NCBI GenBank assembly: GCA_938049795.1
Contig: CALLCD010000048.1
Span: 1-42,248, forward strand
Length of the DNA: 42,248 nt
Direction: 5' to 3'
Origin: an uncultured Hyphomonadaceae bacterium
Lineage (GTDB): Bacteria > Pseudomonadota > Alphaproteobacteria > Caulobacterales > Hyphomonadaceae
Positions 7,650 to 16,035 of this stretch are shown piece after piece. The position numbers were made by a program, and so were the translations under genes. How positions within the stretch are numbered: the stretch's first letter is position 1; the number at the start of each line of letters is the position of its first letter. The notes below the pieces were generated by a model, which saw nothing but the letters and a program-made list of their open reading frames with translations, did not search any database and was not told the DNA's origin.

Positions 7650-9005
7650 CTACTCGTCGCGGTTGAACGCAGACAGGGCGGCGGCGTGGAGGGCGTCAAT
7701 GCCGACGGGGATGGCGGTTTGCGCATCTGGCGCGAAGAAGGGCGAGTGGAGCGATGGCAGGGCTTCGCCGCTGTCGATCTTTTCCGGTTCGACCCCGCCA
7801 AGCCAGAAGATCATGCTCGGGATTTTGTCGTCGGTGCGGCTGTAATGGGCAAAGTCTTCGCCGCCCATGACAGGCGGTGTCGGGGTCACATTCGCTTCGC
7901 CGATGACCGCGCTGATCGCCTCGACAGAGCGAGCGGTGAGCGCGGGATCATTGTATGTGGACGGAATATAGTCAGTCTCGAAAGTGACCTCTGGCGGCGG
8001 CGCGCCGAAGGTGGCGGCTTGGCCATTAGCGATCCGTGTGATGCCTTCGAGGAGGATGGTGCGCACTTCGTCCGAATAGGTCCGGACGGTGAGTTTCATC
8101 TCGGCGCGGTTGGAGATAATATTGTGCTTTGCGCCAGCATGGATCGAGCCGACGGTGACGACTGCGGGCGCTTGCGGGTCGACATTGCGGGCGACAAGGG
8201 TTTGCAGCGCGGTGACGATATGGGCGGCGATGACGACAGGGTCTTTGGTCGTGTGCGGATAAGCGCCGTGTCCGCCAGAGCCGTGGACTGTGATGTCAAC
8301 TGAATCGACGGCGGCGAGGGCATAGCCTTCGGTGTAGCCAATGGTGCCGGCGGGCAGGCTCGCAGAGACATGAAGGGCGATGTTGGCGTCGGGCTTCGGG
8401 AAGCGTTCGAACAGGCCGTCGGCGAGCACAGCGGGCGCGCCAAGGCCAAGCTCTTCGGCGGGCTGGGCGAGCATGACGAGCGTGCCGGACCAGTCGTCTT
8501 TTGTTTCGACCAGACGCCGCGCTGCGCCGACCCATGTGGTCATGTGAACGTCATGGGCGCAGGCATGCATGACGGGGCTGTCTACGCCGGTCCAGCCAAT
8601 GTTTGTCGCCTTTGAAGCATAGGGTACGCCGGTCTGTTCGGGTACGGGCAGCGCGTCTGTGTCGGTGCGCAGGAGGATGGTCGGGCCGTCGCCATTGCGC
8701 AAGACGCCAACGACGCCATAGCCGCCAACCCCCTCGCGGACCTCGCCCTGATCGCGCTCGGCTTTGGCTTTGACCCAATCATCGCCAAGGCCGGTGGTGA
8801 CCTCGAAACCGAGGAGGCCAAGCTCTGCGGCAAGCTGGTCTGCGGTTGCGCTTTCCTGAAAGGAGAGCTCGGGATTTGTGTGGAGGTGTTGATAGAGAGT
8901 TTGCAAGTCGCCGCCCGGGGCCGGTGGGTCTGCGAAGGCCGGTGCGCTGAGGGCAAGGCTTGCAAGGCTGAGAGCAAGGACGGATGCGGTAAGCGGGCGG
9001 GGCAT
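7650..9005 (-). CDS. Exported M20 (M20D) amidohydrolase / peptidase
   Basis: The protein has 451 residues from ATG 9005, with GGAG at 9012-9015. An in-frame TTG at 9017 would overlap that site and is rejected. A Sec signal peptide ends near AFA-D26. Metal and catalytic motifs of the M20D group are present: RTDTDALPV (113-121), HACAHDVH (147-154) with Cys149 as the metal ligand, E184-E185 in QPAEELG, and a late MGGEDFAHY. Family members hydrolyse N-acyl amino acids such as hippurate and N-acetyl-amino acids; here the reaction would be periplasmic. It is the third gene of a minus-strand set with an alpha/beta hydrolase and a crotonase (gaps of 40 and 38 bases). Confidence 0.85.
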   Translation of the reverse strand: MPRPLTASVLALSLASLALSAPAFADPPAPGGDLQTLYQHLHTNPELSFQESATADQLAAELGLLGFEVTTGLGDDWVKAKAERDQGEVREGVGGYGVVGVLRNGDGPTILLRTDTDALPVPEQTGVPYASKATNIGWTGVDSPVMHACAHDVHMTTWVGAARRLVETKDDWSGTLVMLAQPAEELGLGAPAVLADGLFERFPKPDANIALHVSASLPAGTIGYTEGYALAAVDSVDITVHGSGGHGAYPHTTKDPVVIAAHIVTALQTLVARNVDPQAPAVVTVGSIHAGAKHNIISNRAEMKLTVRTYSDEVRTILLEGITRIANGQAATFGAPPPEVTFETDYIPSTYNDPALTARSVEAISAVIGEANVTPTPPVMGGEDFAHYSRTDDKIPSMIFWLGGVEPEKIDSGEALPSLHSPFFAPDAQTAIPVGIDALHAAALSAFNRDE

Positions 9006-9045
9006 GGCGGACTCCAAGGGTTGCGATGGGTTGTTTATTTTCAGG

Positions 9046-10020
9046 CTAGTCGGTGTCGCCCGGTCTGTCAGGGGTTTGATTGAAAAAACTCACGAGCAGC
9101 GGATTGGTGATCTCTTGCATTTGATAGTTCAGGCCGTGTTCGCCTTGGGGGAGGGCTTCGATGCGCGCGGCGGGAATGAGCGCGCCGAGTTGCGGGGCGC
9201 TTTCGGGGGGCACGGTTTGGTCTTTGCCGCCGAACACGGCCATGACGGGAACGCCGGTTGCGCCGAGGCGGGTAAAGACCGCGTCCTGATCGCGCATGGG
9301 CAAATGGCGATAGCTTGACAGGAGGGCTTGGAAATAGCCGCGATAGGCCATTTGCGCGGCGACATCGCCTGCGAGCTTATTGGCGGGGTCTATCTTGGCC
9401 TCGTCATATTGTGGATCGCTGAGGAGGATGCGCTTGCCGAAGATGCGCCAGACCCAGTCGCCAAGGATCGGGGTGCGCAGAAGCTTGTCATTGGTGTCGC
9501 CCGCTTCGCCGCCAAGGCTGAGGCCCGCCGGAACGAAGAGGAAGAGCTTTGAGACGCGTTCGGGATGGCGGGCGGTGAACTCGGCGGTGATGACCCCGCC
9601 CATAGACAGGCCGACCAGTCCGACGGGGGCTTCAATGCCAAGCCCATCGAGCACGGCGATCAGTTCGGCATCGTAGAAATCGGGCGTGTAGTCGGCCTTG
9701 GGGCGGTCGGACCAGCCGCGCCCGAAATGGTCAAAAGTCAGAACGCGGTAGCCGGCGGCGACCAGCGCATCGGCGTTTTGCTCGAAAATGAAGTTTGGGG
9801 TCGAGAAGCCATGCGCCATGACGATGATAGGGTCGCCTTCATCGCCATGCCAGCGATAATGGATCTGGCCTTGATCTGTGGCGAGGAAGGCACCCGGGGC
9901 CAGCGCGCGGGCGTCATCGTCCAGCTTGGGTGTGTGCTGGACGGTATAGACATAAAGGGCCGCGGCGGCGAGGGCGACCAAGACGATGATTTCTAGGACG
10001 ATCTTGAAAAATTTGAGCAT
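9046..10020 (-). CDS. Membrane-anchored alpha/beta hydrolase
   Basis: The 324-residue protein starts with one hydrophobic helix (about 7-26) that could be an anchor or an uncleaved signal. The hydrolase domain follows: oxyanion-side HGFS (70-73), nucleophile S139 in GLSMGG, acid D267 in GGKDQTVP, and H295 in GEHGLNY. The substrate cannot be read from the sequence; such proteins include epoxide hydrolases, haloperoxidases and esterases. It sits between the crotonase and M20 genes on the same strand, so it is probably co-transcribed with them. No clear ribosome site is seen in front of the ATG. Confidence 0.82.
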   Translation of the reverse strand: MLKFFKIVLEIIVLVALAAAALYVYTVQHTPKLDDDARALAPGAFLATDQGQIHYRWHGDEGDPIIVMAHGFSTPNFIFEQNADALVAAGYRVLTFDHFGRGWSDRPKADYTPDFYDAELIAVLDGLGIEAPVGLVGLSMGGVITAEFTARHPERVSKLFLFVPAGLSLGGEAGDTNDKLLRTPILGDWVWRIFGKRILLSDPQYDEAKIDPANKLAGDVAAQMAYRGYFQALLSSYRHLPMRDQDAVFTRLGATGVPVMAVFGGKDQTVPPESAPQLGALIPAARIEALPQGEHGLNYQMQEITNPLLVSFFNQTPDRPGDTD

Positions 10021-10058
10021 TCTGGCTGGTTCTTTTTCGTTGATGAGGGCGCGTTAGC

Positions 10059-10823
10059 TTACTTACCCTTCCAGACTGGCGCGCGCTTTTCGATAAAGGC
10101 TTTCGGACCTTCCTTGAAGTCCTCGGTCTGGGCGAGGCCGGCAAATTCGATCTGACCGGCTTTGAGCAGGGTTTCGTCATCATCAACAAGGGCGCGTTTG
10201 GCGACTTTCTGGCTGGCTTGAACGGCAAGCGGCGCATTGGCGCAGATCCGGTGGGCCATTTTCATGGCTTCGTCCATAACTTCGGTCGTCGGGCAGACCT
10301 TGTTGACCATGCCAAGCTCATAGGCGCGCTGGGAAGAGAGCGGATCGCCGGTGAGGATGACTTCGAGGGCCGGGGCCATGCCGATGGCGCGGGGGAGGCG
10401 GTAGAGCCCGCCGGCTGCGGCGACAAGTGAGCGTTTGACCTCGGGCAGGCCGAAATTTGTTTCCTCTGAGGCGATGATGATGTCGCAGGAGAGGGCGATC
10501 TCCGTGCCGCCTGCAAGGGCGCTGCCGGTAATAGCGGCGATGAGCGGCTTGATCCGGTCGCGCGCGACAATGCCGCCAAAGCCGCCCTTGTCGGTGCGCA
10601 TTTCGCCGCCCTTGCCTGCGGCTATGGCTTTAAGGTCCGCGCCCGCGCAGAAGGCTTTGCCATTGGCGGTCAGACTGGCAGCCCAGAGACTTGTGTCCGC
10701 TTCATAGGCGTCGAGCGCTTTTTCGAGCCCTTGCGCAACCTCGCCATTGACGGCATTGCGCGCTTCGGGGCGGTTGAGCGTAATGATCGCTACGGGGCCT
10801 TCGGTTCTGTATTCGACAACCAT
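10059..10823 (-). CDS. Enoyl-CoA hydratase/isomerase family protein (crotonase)
   Basis: The 254-residue protein is a standard-length crotonase. ITLNRPEARNAV opens the fold, AFCAGADL and the GSALAGGTE segment make the acyl-CoA oxyanion hole, and NFGLPEVKRSL carries the usual catalytic Glu position. It would act on acyl-CoA thioesters in fatty or aromatic acid breakdown; the exact substrate is open. AAGGAAG lies about 7 bases before the ATG. It is the first gene of a three-gene minus-strand set, divergent from tig across 239 bases. Confidence 0.85.
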   Translation of the reverse strand: MVVEYRTEGPVAIITLNRPEARNAVNGEVAQGLEKALDAYEADTSLWAASLTANGKAFCAGADLKAIAAGKGGEMRTDKGGFGGIVARDRIKPLIAAITGSALAGGTEIALSCDIIIASEETNFGLPEVKRSLVAAAGGLYRLPRAIGMAPALEVILTGDPLSSQRAYELGMVNKVCPTTEVMDEAMKMAHRICANAPLAVQASQKVAKRALVDDDETLLKAGQIEFAGLAQTEDFKEGPKAFIEKRAPVWKGK

Positions 10824-10888
10824 AGTTTCTTCCTTCCAACTCTTTGATATTTTTCAGTTGATAATGCGTGTGTCGTGCAGTCAAGCAA

Positions 10889-10912
10889 GCGATTTGAGTA
10901 AATATCAATCGC
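10889..10912. promoter_or_regulatory. Inverted repeat between crotonase gene and tig
   Basis: GCGATT at 10889-10894 is mirrored by AATCGC at 10907-10912. The match can be extended inward by GA/TC after skipping one T. The element is 66 bases before the crotonase ATG on the minus strand and AT-rich in its centre, so it could be an operator for the minus-strand set. No regulator is identified. Confidence 0.3.
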
Positions 10913-10963
10913 TCTGCCTGTGCTCGCAGCGTGGCGGGCGCGTTTAAAGGCGCGCGCACGGCG

Positions 10964-10992
10964 TGGACACGGGGCCATCGCTGTGACATAAG
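10964..10992 (+). promoter_or_regulatory. Possible sigma-70 promoter of tig
   Basis: TGGACA (10964-10969) and CATAAG (10987-10992) are separated by exactly 17 bases. They match the -35 and -10 consensus at 5/6 and 4/6 positions. Transcription would begin near 11000, leaving a leader of about 60 bases before ATG 11063. Confidence 0.4.
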
Positions 10993-11062
10993 CGCCGCCT
11001 TCAATAGAGTTTCAACCCCCCAAAAGGCTTGCCGGACCGGCGCCACCGCAGGAATAAAGATT

Positions 11063-12400
11063 ATGGAAGTTACCGAGACCAATGCTGAGGGCCTGAGCCG
11101 TACATTCAAAATTGTTGTGCCCGCGACCGAATTGGCGGCCAAACTCGATGACCGGATCGCGGAAATCCGGCCGCAAATGAACCTGAAAGGTTTCCGGCCG
11201 GGCAAGGTTCCTGCCTCTCACGTCAAGAAAATGTTCGGCAAGTCGATCATGAGCGAACTGATCGAAGGTCTGGTTGGCGAATCCAATCAGAAAGCGTTCG
11301 AGGACGCCAAGATCCGCCCCGCCTCGCAGCCGGACATCAAAATGGTGGACGATATCGAGAAAGTGCTCGAGGGCGATGCGGACCTTGCTTATGATCTGAG
11401 CGTCGATGTGATGCCAGATTTCGAGCCTGCCGACATCAAAGTGATCGAGCTTGAGCGTCCTGTCACCAAGGTCGCTGACGAGGATGTTGACGAGGCGTTA
11501 CAGAAGCTGGCCGAGCAGAATGTGAAGTTCGAAGCGCGCGGCAAGACGGCCAAGGCGAAAGACGGCGACGCGGTGGCGATTGATTTTGTCGGCAAGATTG
11601 ATGGCGAGGCGTTTGAAGGCGGCTCTGCAGAAGATCAGGCTGTGGTCATCGGTGCCGAGCGGTTTATTCCGGGCTTTGAGGAACAGCTGATTGGCGTGAA
11701 AGCTGGCGACGAGACGGAGCTGAAAGTCACATTCCCCGACGATTATCCCTCCGAAGACCTCAAAGGTAAGGATGCGGTTTTCGAAGTGAAAGTGAACGAA
11801 GTCCGCGCGCCGAAGACGCCAGATGTGGACGAGGAGTTTGCCCAGAATTTCGGGCTTGAAGGGCTCGATCAGCTCAAAGAGATGATCACCGCGCAAATCC
11901 AGAACGAGCATGACGGGGCCTCGCGCCAGAAAGCCAAGCGGGCGCTGCTCGACATTCTCGACGATCTGCATTCGTTTGATCTGCCGCCGAAAATGGTCGA
12001 GCAGGAGTTTCAGACGATCTGGGCGCAGCTCCAGCAGGAGAAGGAAGCGGGCAATCTGGATGAAGCCGACTCCAAGAAATCTGACGAAGAACTTGAGACC
12101 GAGTATCGCGGCATTGCCGAACGGCGTGTCCGGCTCGGGCTGGTGCTTGCGGAAATTGGCCGTGTGGCTGATGTTAAGATTACCGATCAGGAAGTCCAGC
12201 AAGCGGTCATCGCTGAAGCACGGCGCTTCCCCGGCCAAGAGCGCGAAGTGGTCGAGTTTTTCCAGAAGAACCCGAACGCGATGGCGCAGGTCCGCGCGCC
12301 GATCTATGAGGAAAAGGTCGTCGATCACATTCTCGAAGTGGCGAAAGTCACCGACAAGGATGTGTCCAAAGAGGATCTGTTCGCCGAGATCGAAGAGTAG
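11063..12400 (+). CDS. tig: Trigger factor
   Basis: The 445-residue protein is a full-length trigger factor, the ribosome-bound chaperone with prolyl isomerase activity. The ribosome-binding signature GFRPGKVP is at 43-50, the FKBP-type isomerase domain lies around 160-245 (DAVAIDFVGKIDG, FIPGFEEQLIGVKAGDE), and the helical C-terminal chaperone arms follow. The frame is open 44 codons further upstream, but ATG 11063 with AGGA at 11050-11053 gives the usual N terminus. A terminator follows 32 bases after the stop, so the gene is probably a single transcription unit. Confidence 0.97.
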   Translation: MEVTETNAEGLSRTFKIVVPATELAAKLDDRIAEIRPQMNLKGFRPGKVPASHVKKMFGKSIMSELIEGLVGESNQKAFEDAKIRPASQPDIKMVDDIEKVLEGDADLAYDLSVDVMPDFEPADIKVIELERPVTKVADEDVDEALQKLAEQNVKFEARGKTAKAKDGDAVAIDFVGKIDGEAFEGGSAEDQAVVIGAERFIPGFEEQLIGVKAGDETELKVTFPDDYPSEDLKGKDAVFEVKVNEVRAPKTPDVDEEFAQNFGLEGLDQLKEMITAQIQNEHDGASRQKAKRALLDILDDLHSFDLPPKMVEQEFQTIWAQLQQEKEAGNLDEADSKKSDEELETEYRGIAERRVRLGLVLAEIGRVADVKITDQEVQQAVIAEARRFPGQEREVVEFFQKNPNAMAQVRAPIYEEKVVDHILEVAKVTDKDVSKEDLFAEIEE

Positions 12401-12432
12401 GCGGGCTCGCCTCTCTCATTTGACATGGAACA

Positions 12433-12461
12433 AGCCGCTGGCCTCGCGCTGGCGGCTTTTT
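12433..12461 (+). terminator. Rho-independent terminator after tig
   Basis: AGCCGC (12433-12438) pairs with GCGGCT (12452-12457) and is followed by five T residues. The loop is 13 bases and GC-rich. It lies 32 bases after the tig stop and 106 bases before fabD. Confidence 0.75.
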
Positions 12462-12567
12462 CTGTGCGCGCGGGGGAGGATAAATCGGGCGGCAGGCATT
12501 GCACGCGCTGGCGGAGCCGCCTAAACCGGCGATAAGTTAGGACTGATCGAACAAAAGGCGTAAGGCA

Positions 12568-13521
12568 ATGTCGAAATCTGCTTTCATTTTCCCGGGGCAA
12601 GGGGCTCAATTTGTCGGCATGGGGCAGGATCTTGCTGCCGCGTTTCCATCCGCGCGTGAGATGTTTGAAGCGGTCGATGACGCGCTCGGCGAGAAGCTGA
12701 CGCGGATTATGTGGGATGGGCCGGAAGAGGCGCTCAAGCTGACGGCGAACACGCAGCCAGCGCTGATGGCGGTCAGCGTGGCGGTGATGGCAGCGCTCAA
12801 GGCCGAGTTTGATGTGTCGATCGAGCGGGCGGATTTTATCGCAGGGCATTCGCTGGGCGAGTATTCGGCGCTGTGTGCGGCGGGCGCGTTGAGCGTGGCC
12901 GATACGGCGCGGCTGTTGCGGTTGCGCGGGGAGGCGATGCAAAGCGCTGTGGCGGCGGGCGAAGGCGCGATGGCCGCGCTCCTGGGCGCAGATGATGCGC
13001 AGGCGCTTGCGGCATGTGAGGCAGGTGTGAAGGCAGCGGGCGGGGTTTGCGAGGTTGCGAATGACAATGCGCCAGGCCAGCTTGTTTTGTCGGGCACGAG
13101 CGGTGCGATTGAGGCCGCCTGCGTGTTTGCGCGGGAGCACGGCGTCAAGAAAGCAGTGCCGCTGGCGGTCAGTGCGCCGTTTCATTGCTCGCTCATGGCG
13201 CCGGCTGCCGAGGCGATGGCGGCAGCATTGGAGACGGCGGACATTAAAGCGCCTGCTGTGCCGCTGGTGGCGAATGTGACGGCGGAGGCCACATCTGATC
13301 CTGATGCGATCCGCGCTCAGCTTGTCGCGCAAGTAACTGGTCGCGTGAGGTGGCGCGAATCGGTTCAGTGGATGGTCGGCCAAGGGCTGGAGACGGCGAT
13401 GGAGGCGGGCGCTGGAAAAGTGTTGACGGTGATGAACCGGCGCAATGAGCGTAGCCTGAAGGGCATCACGCTCGGCACGGTCGAGCAGCTTGAAGCGTTT
13501 GCCAATCCGGCGGCGGACTAG
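12568..13521 (+). CDS. fabD: Malonyl-CoA:ACP transacylase FabD
   Basis: The 317-residue protein transfers malonyl from CoA to ACP to supply fatty acid synthesis. It starts with the family signature FIFPGQGAQ. The nucleophile is S95 in GHSLGEYS, R120 in RLRGEAMQ binds the malonyl carboxylate, and H204 in APFHCSLM completes the dyad. It opens the run fabD-fabG-acpP-fabF on the plus strand. A GC-rich hairpin separates it from fabG. Confidence 0.96.
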   Translation: MSKSAFIFPGQGAQFVGMGQDLAAAFPSAREMFEAVDDALGEKLTRIMWDGPEEALKLTANTQPALMAVSVAVMAALKAEFDVSIERADFIAGHSLGEYSALCAAGALSVADTARLLRLRGEAMQSAVAAGEGAMAALLGADDAQALAACEAGVKAAGGVCEVANDNAPGQLVLSGTSGAIEAACVFAREHGVKKAVPLAVSAPFHCSLMAPAAEAMAAALETADIKAPAVPLVANVTAEATSDPDAIRAQLVAQVTGRVRWRESVQWMVGQGLETAMEAGAGKVLTVMNRRNERSLKGITLGTVEQLEAFANPAAD

Positions 13522-13539
13522 GACAGACAAAGTGCGCGG

Positions 13540-13559
13540 GGGCGGGGGTTTGCCCGCCC
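13540..13559 (+). other. GC hairpin between fabD and fabG
   Basis: GGGCGGG (13540-13546) pairs with CCCGCCC (13553-13559) around a six-base loop. No T-run follows, so it is not a standard terminator. It could slow decay or partly attenuate fabG transcription. Confidence 0.4.
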
Positions 13560-13587
13560 GTAACCTAATCGAAATTGGAGACATTGA

Positions 13588-14325
13588 ATGTTTGATTTGA
13601 GCGGAAAAACGGCTTTGGTGACCGGCGCATCGGGCGGCATCGGCAAAGATATTGCGACCACGCTGTCGGCGGCGGGTGTCAAGGTTGCACTATCTGGCAC
13701 GCGGCAGGCTGTGCTTGAAGAGGTGGCGGGCGCATGTGCCGGTGATACTGCGATTGTGCCGTGCAATCTGTCGGACACAGAGGCGGTGGGTGGTCTGGTC
13801 GCAGCCGCCGAAGAGCAAATCGGTCCGCTCGATATTCTCGTTTCGAATGCGGGGCTTACGCGTGATCAGCTGCTTTTGCGGATGAAAGAAGAGGACTGGG
13901 ATCTGGTCCAGAATGTTAATCTGGGGGCGTATTTCCGGCTGGCGAAATCGGCTCTGCGCGGCATGATGAAGCGTCGGAGTGGGCGGATTATCGGGATTAC
14001 GTCGATTGTCGGGGTGACGGGAAATGCCGGTCAGGCGAACTATGCGGCCTCGAAAGCGGGCATGATCGGCTTTACCAAATCACTCGCCGCAGAAGTGGCA
14101 AGTCGCGGGGTGACGGCCAATTGCGTCGCGCCGGGCTTTATCAGCTCACCGATGACCGATGTGCTGCCCGATTCGCAGAAAGAGGCGCTTTTAGGCTCGA
14201 TTCCGGCCGGAAGACTGGGCGAAGGGAGCGATATTGCTGCCGCTGTGGCGTATCTGGCGTCCGATGAGGCTGCTTATATTACGGGCCAGACCTTGCATGT
14301 GAACGGCGGAATGGCCATGATTTAA
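13588..14325 (+). CDS. fabG: 3-oxoacyl-ACP reductase FabG
   Basis: The 245-residue short-chain dehydrogenase has the NADPH-binding TGASGGIGK (12-20), the NAG motif at 87-89, and the catalytic set S139, Y152 and K156 (NYAASKAG). The C terminus ends in the FabG-type GQTLHVNGGMAM. It reduces 3-oxoacyl-ACP in each elongation round. TTGGAGACATTGA in front of ATG 13588 supplies the ribosome site. Its place between fabD and acpP supports the housekeeping FabG over a paralogue. Confidence 0.96.
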   Translation: MFDLSGKTALVTGASGGIGKDIATTLSAAGVKVALSGTRQAVLEEVAGACAGDTAIVPCNLSDTEAVGGLVAAAEEQIGPLDILVSNAGLTRDQLLLRMKEEDWDLVQNVNLGAYFRLAKSALRGMMKRRSGRIIGITSIVGVTGNAGQANYAASKAGMIGFTKSLAAEVASRGVTANCVAPGFISSPMTDVLPDSQKEALLGSIPAGRLGEGSDIAAAVAYLASDEAAYITGQTLHVNGGMAMI

Positions 14326-14445
14326 GCCATCGAGATGCGCTCGGTACAATTTCTGGCTTGGCGCATCAGGAAACTGTGTGCTAACCGCAACACTTCCGGG
14401 CATCGTGCCGGATAATCCAGACACCAATTATGAAGAGGGTGCCTT

Positions 14446-14682
14446 ATGTCTGACGTTCTTGAACGTGTAAAAAAAATCGTTGTCGATAATCTCGATGTGG
14501 AAGCTGACAAGGTTGTAGAGAGCGCAAGCTTCATCGACGATCTTGGCGCAGACAGTCTTGACCTCGTCGAGCTGGTCATGGCTTTCGAAGAAGAGTTCGA
14601 TATCGAGATTGCTGATGATGTTCAGGAGAACATCCGCTCGGTTGGTGACGCGGTCACTGAAATCAAGAAGACCACCGCTTAG
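14446..14682 (+). CDS. acpP: Acyl carrier protein
   Basis: The 78-residue acidic protein carries the phosphopantetheine site S37 in [11 protein letters not shown]. Length and the [11 protein letters not shown] start match AcpP. GAGGGTG precedes the ATG at good spacing. The 120-base gap from fabG leaves room for its own promoter, as expected for a very abundant protein, but I saw no convincing promoter boxes. fabF starts 12 bases after the stop. Confidence 0.97.
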   Translation: MSDVLERVKKIVVDNLDVEADKVVESASFIDDLGADSLDLVELVMAFEEEFDIEIADDVQENIRSVGDAVTEIKKTTA

Positions 14683-14694
14683 AGGAGATCCGCT

Positions 14695-15975
14695 TTGCGT
14701 CGTGTCGTTATTACTGGAATTGGTCTTGTCACCCCGCTTGCCGGAAATCGGGAAGCCTCATGGAAGCGCCTGATCGAAGGCAAATCGGGCGCCGGACCGA
14801 TTGATGTATTCGATACGACGGATATGCCGTGCAAGATCGCCTTTCAGGTGCCGTGGACTTCGGGACGCGGCGGCGGCGAGGGCGATGCAGAAGCGTTTGA
14901 TCCAGATACGGCGGCGTCCAAAAAAGAACGCCGTCGCATGGACGAGTTCATCCTCTATGCGATGGGCGCGGCAAATGAGGCGCTGGAAGACGCTGGTTGG
15001 ACCCCCGAGACTGACACCGAGCGTGAGCGGACGGGCGTTTTGATCGGGTCGGGCATTGGCGGTTTGCAGTCTATCGCCAATTCGCAAATGGATTTGCACA
15101 ATGGCGGGCCGCGTAAAGTCAGCCCGTTCTTTATTCCTTCGGCGCTGATCAATCTGGCGTCCGGTCAAGTGTCGATCAAGCATGGCCTTAAGGGGCCTAA
15201 TCATTCGGTGGTGACGGCCTGCGCGACGGGCGCGCATGCGATTGGCGATTCGGCGCGGATTATTCGCGATGGCGATGCAGATGTGATGCTGGCAGGCGGT
15301 GCGGAAGCGTCGATTTGCGAGCTGGGCATTGCTGGCTTCTGTGCGCTCAAAGCCATGTCTACGAAATATAATGATGACCCGACCAAAGCCTCGCGGCCCT
15401 ATGATGAGGGACGCGATGGATTTGTGATGGGCGATGGCGCGGGGATTCTCGTGCTGGAAGATTATGACCATGCCAAAGCGCGCGGCGCGACGATTTACGC
15501 CGAGATTGCCGGTTATGGTCTGTCGGGCGATGCGTATCACATCACCGCGCCGGCTGATGGTGCGGAAGGTGGACGGCGGGCGATGAAAATGGCGCTCGAC
15601 AATGCTGGTCTGTCGATTGGCGATGTCGATTATGTCAACACGCACGGCACGTCGACCCCGCTCGGGGATGAGGGCGAGATCCGCGCGTTGGAAAAACTGC
15701 TGGACGGCGACGCACCGAACTTTTCGCTGTCGGCAACGAAATCTGCCATCGGGCATTTGCTTGGTGCGGCGGGCGCTGTTGAAGCTGCGTTCTGTGCGCT
15801 GGCGATCCGCGATGGTGTGATGCCGCCGACGCTTAATCTTGCCAATCCGAGCTTTGAGACGGACATTGATCTGATCCCGAACATGGCGAAAAAAGGCAAT
15901 GTGAAAGTTGCGCTGTCGAACTCGTTTGGCTTTGGCGGGACGAATGCCGCCCTGGTGATGAAGGCCGTCGATTAA
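14695..15975 (+). CDS. fabF: 3-oxoacyl-ACP synthase II FabF
   Basis: The 426-residue condensing enzyme has the Cys-His-His set C176 (TACATGAH), H317 (NTHGTSTP) and H354 (GHLLGAAGA), plus K349. It extends acyl-ACP with malonyl-ACP. The start codon is TTG at 14695: AGAGGAG at 14682-14688 sits 6 bases before it, it overlaps the acpP stop, and the next residues RRVVITGIG are the standard FabF N terminus. An insert of about 20 residues rich in G, E and D follows VPW (54-75), slightly longer than in E. coli FabF. Confidence 0.96.
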   Translation: MRRVVITGIGLVTPLAGNREASWKRLIEGKSGAGPIDVFDTTDMPCKIAFQVPWTSGRGGGEGDAEAFDPDTAASKKERRRMDEFILYAMGAANEALEDAGWTPETDTERERTGVLIGSGIGGLQSIANSQMDLHNGGPRKVSPFFIPSALINLASGQVSIKHGLKGPNHSVVTACATGAHAIGDSARIIRDGDADVMLAGGAEASICELGIAGFCALKAMSTKYNDDPTKASRPYDEGRDGFVMGDGAGILVLEDYDHAKARGATIYAEIAGYGLSGDAYHITAPADGAEGGRRAMKMALDNAGLSIGDVDYVNTHGTSTPLGDEGEIRALEKLLDGDAPNFSLSATKSAIGHLLGAAGAVEAAFCALAIRDGVMPPTLNLANPSFETDIDLIPNMAKKGNVKVALSNSFGFGGTNAALVMKAVD

Positions 15976-16035
15976 AAACTTTCTGGCGGGCGATGCGCTC
16001 CGGCGTGTTGCGCGGACATTCTGAGTGAGGAGCAT

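Noticed and set aside
12325-13584. Minus-strand open frame (419 codons) opposite fabD
   Set aside because: Composition typical of a reverse-strand shadow; fabD is certain.
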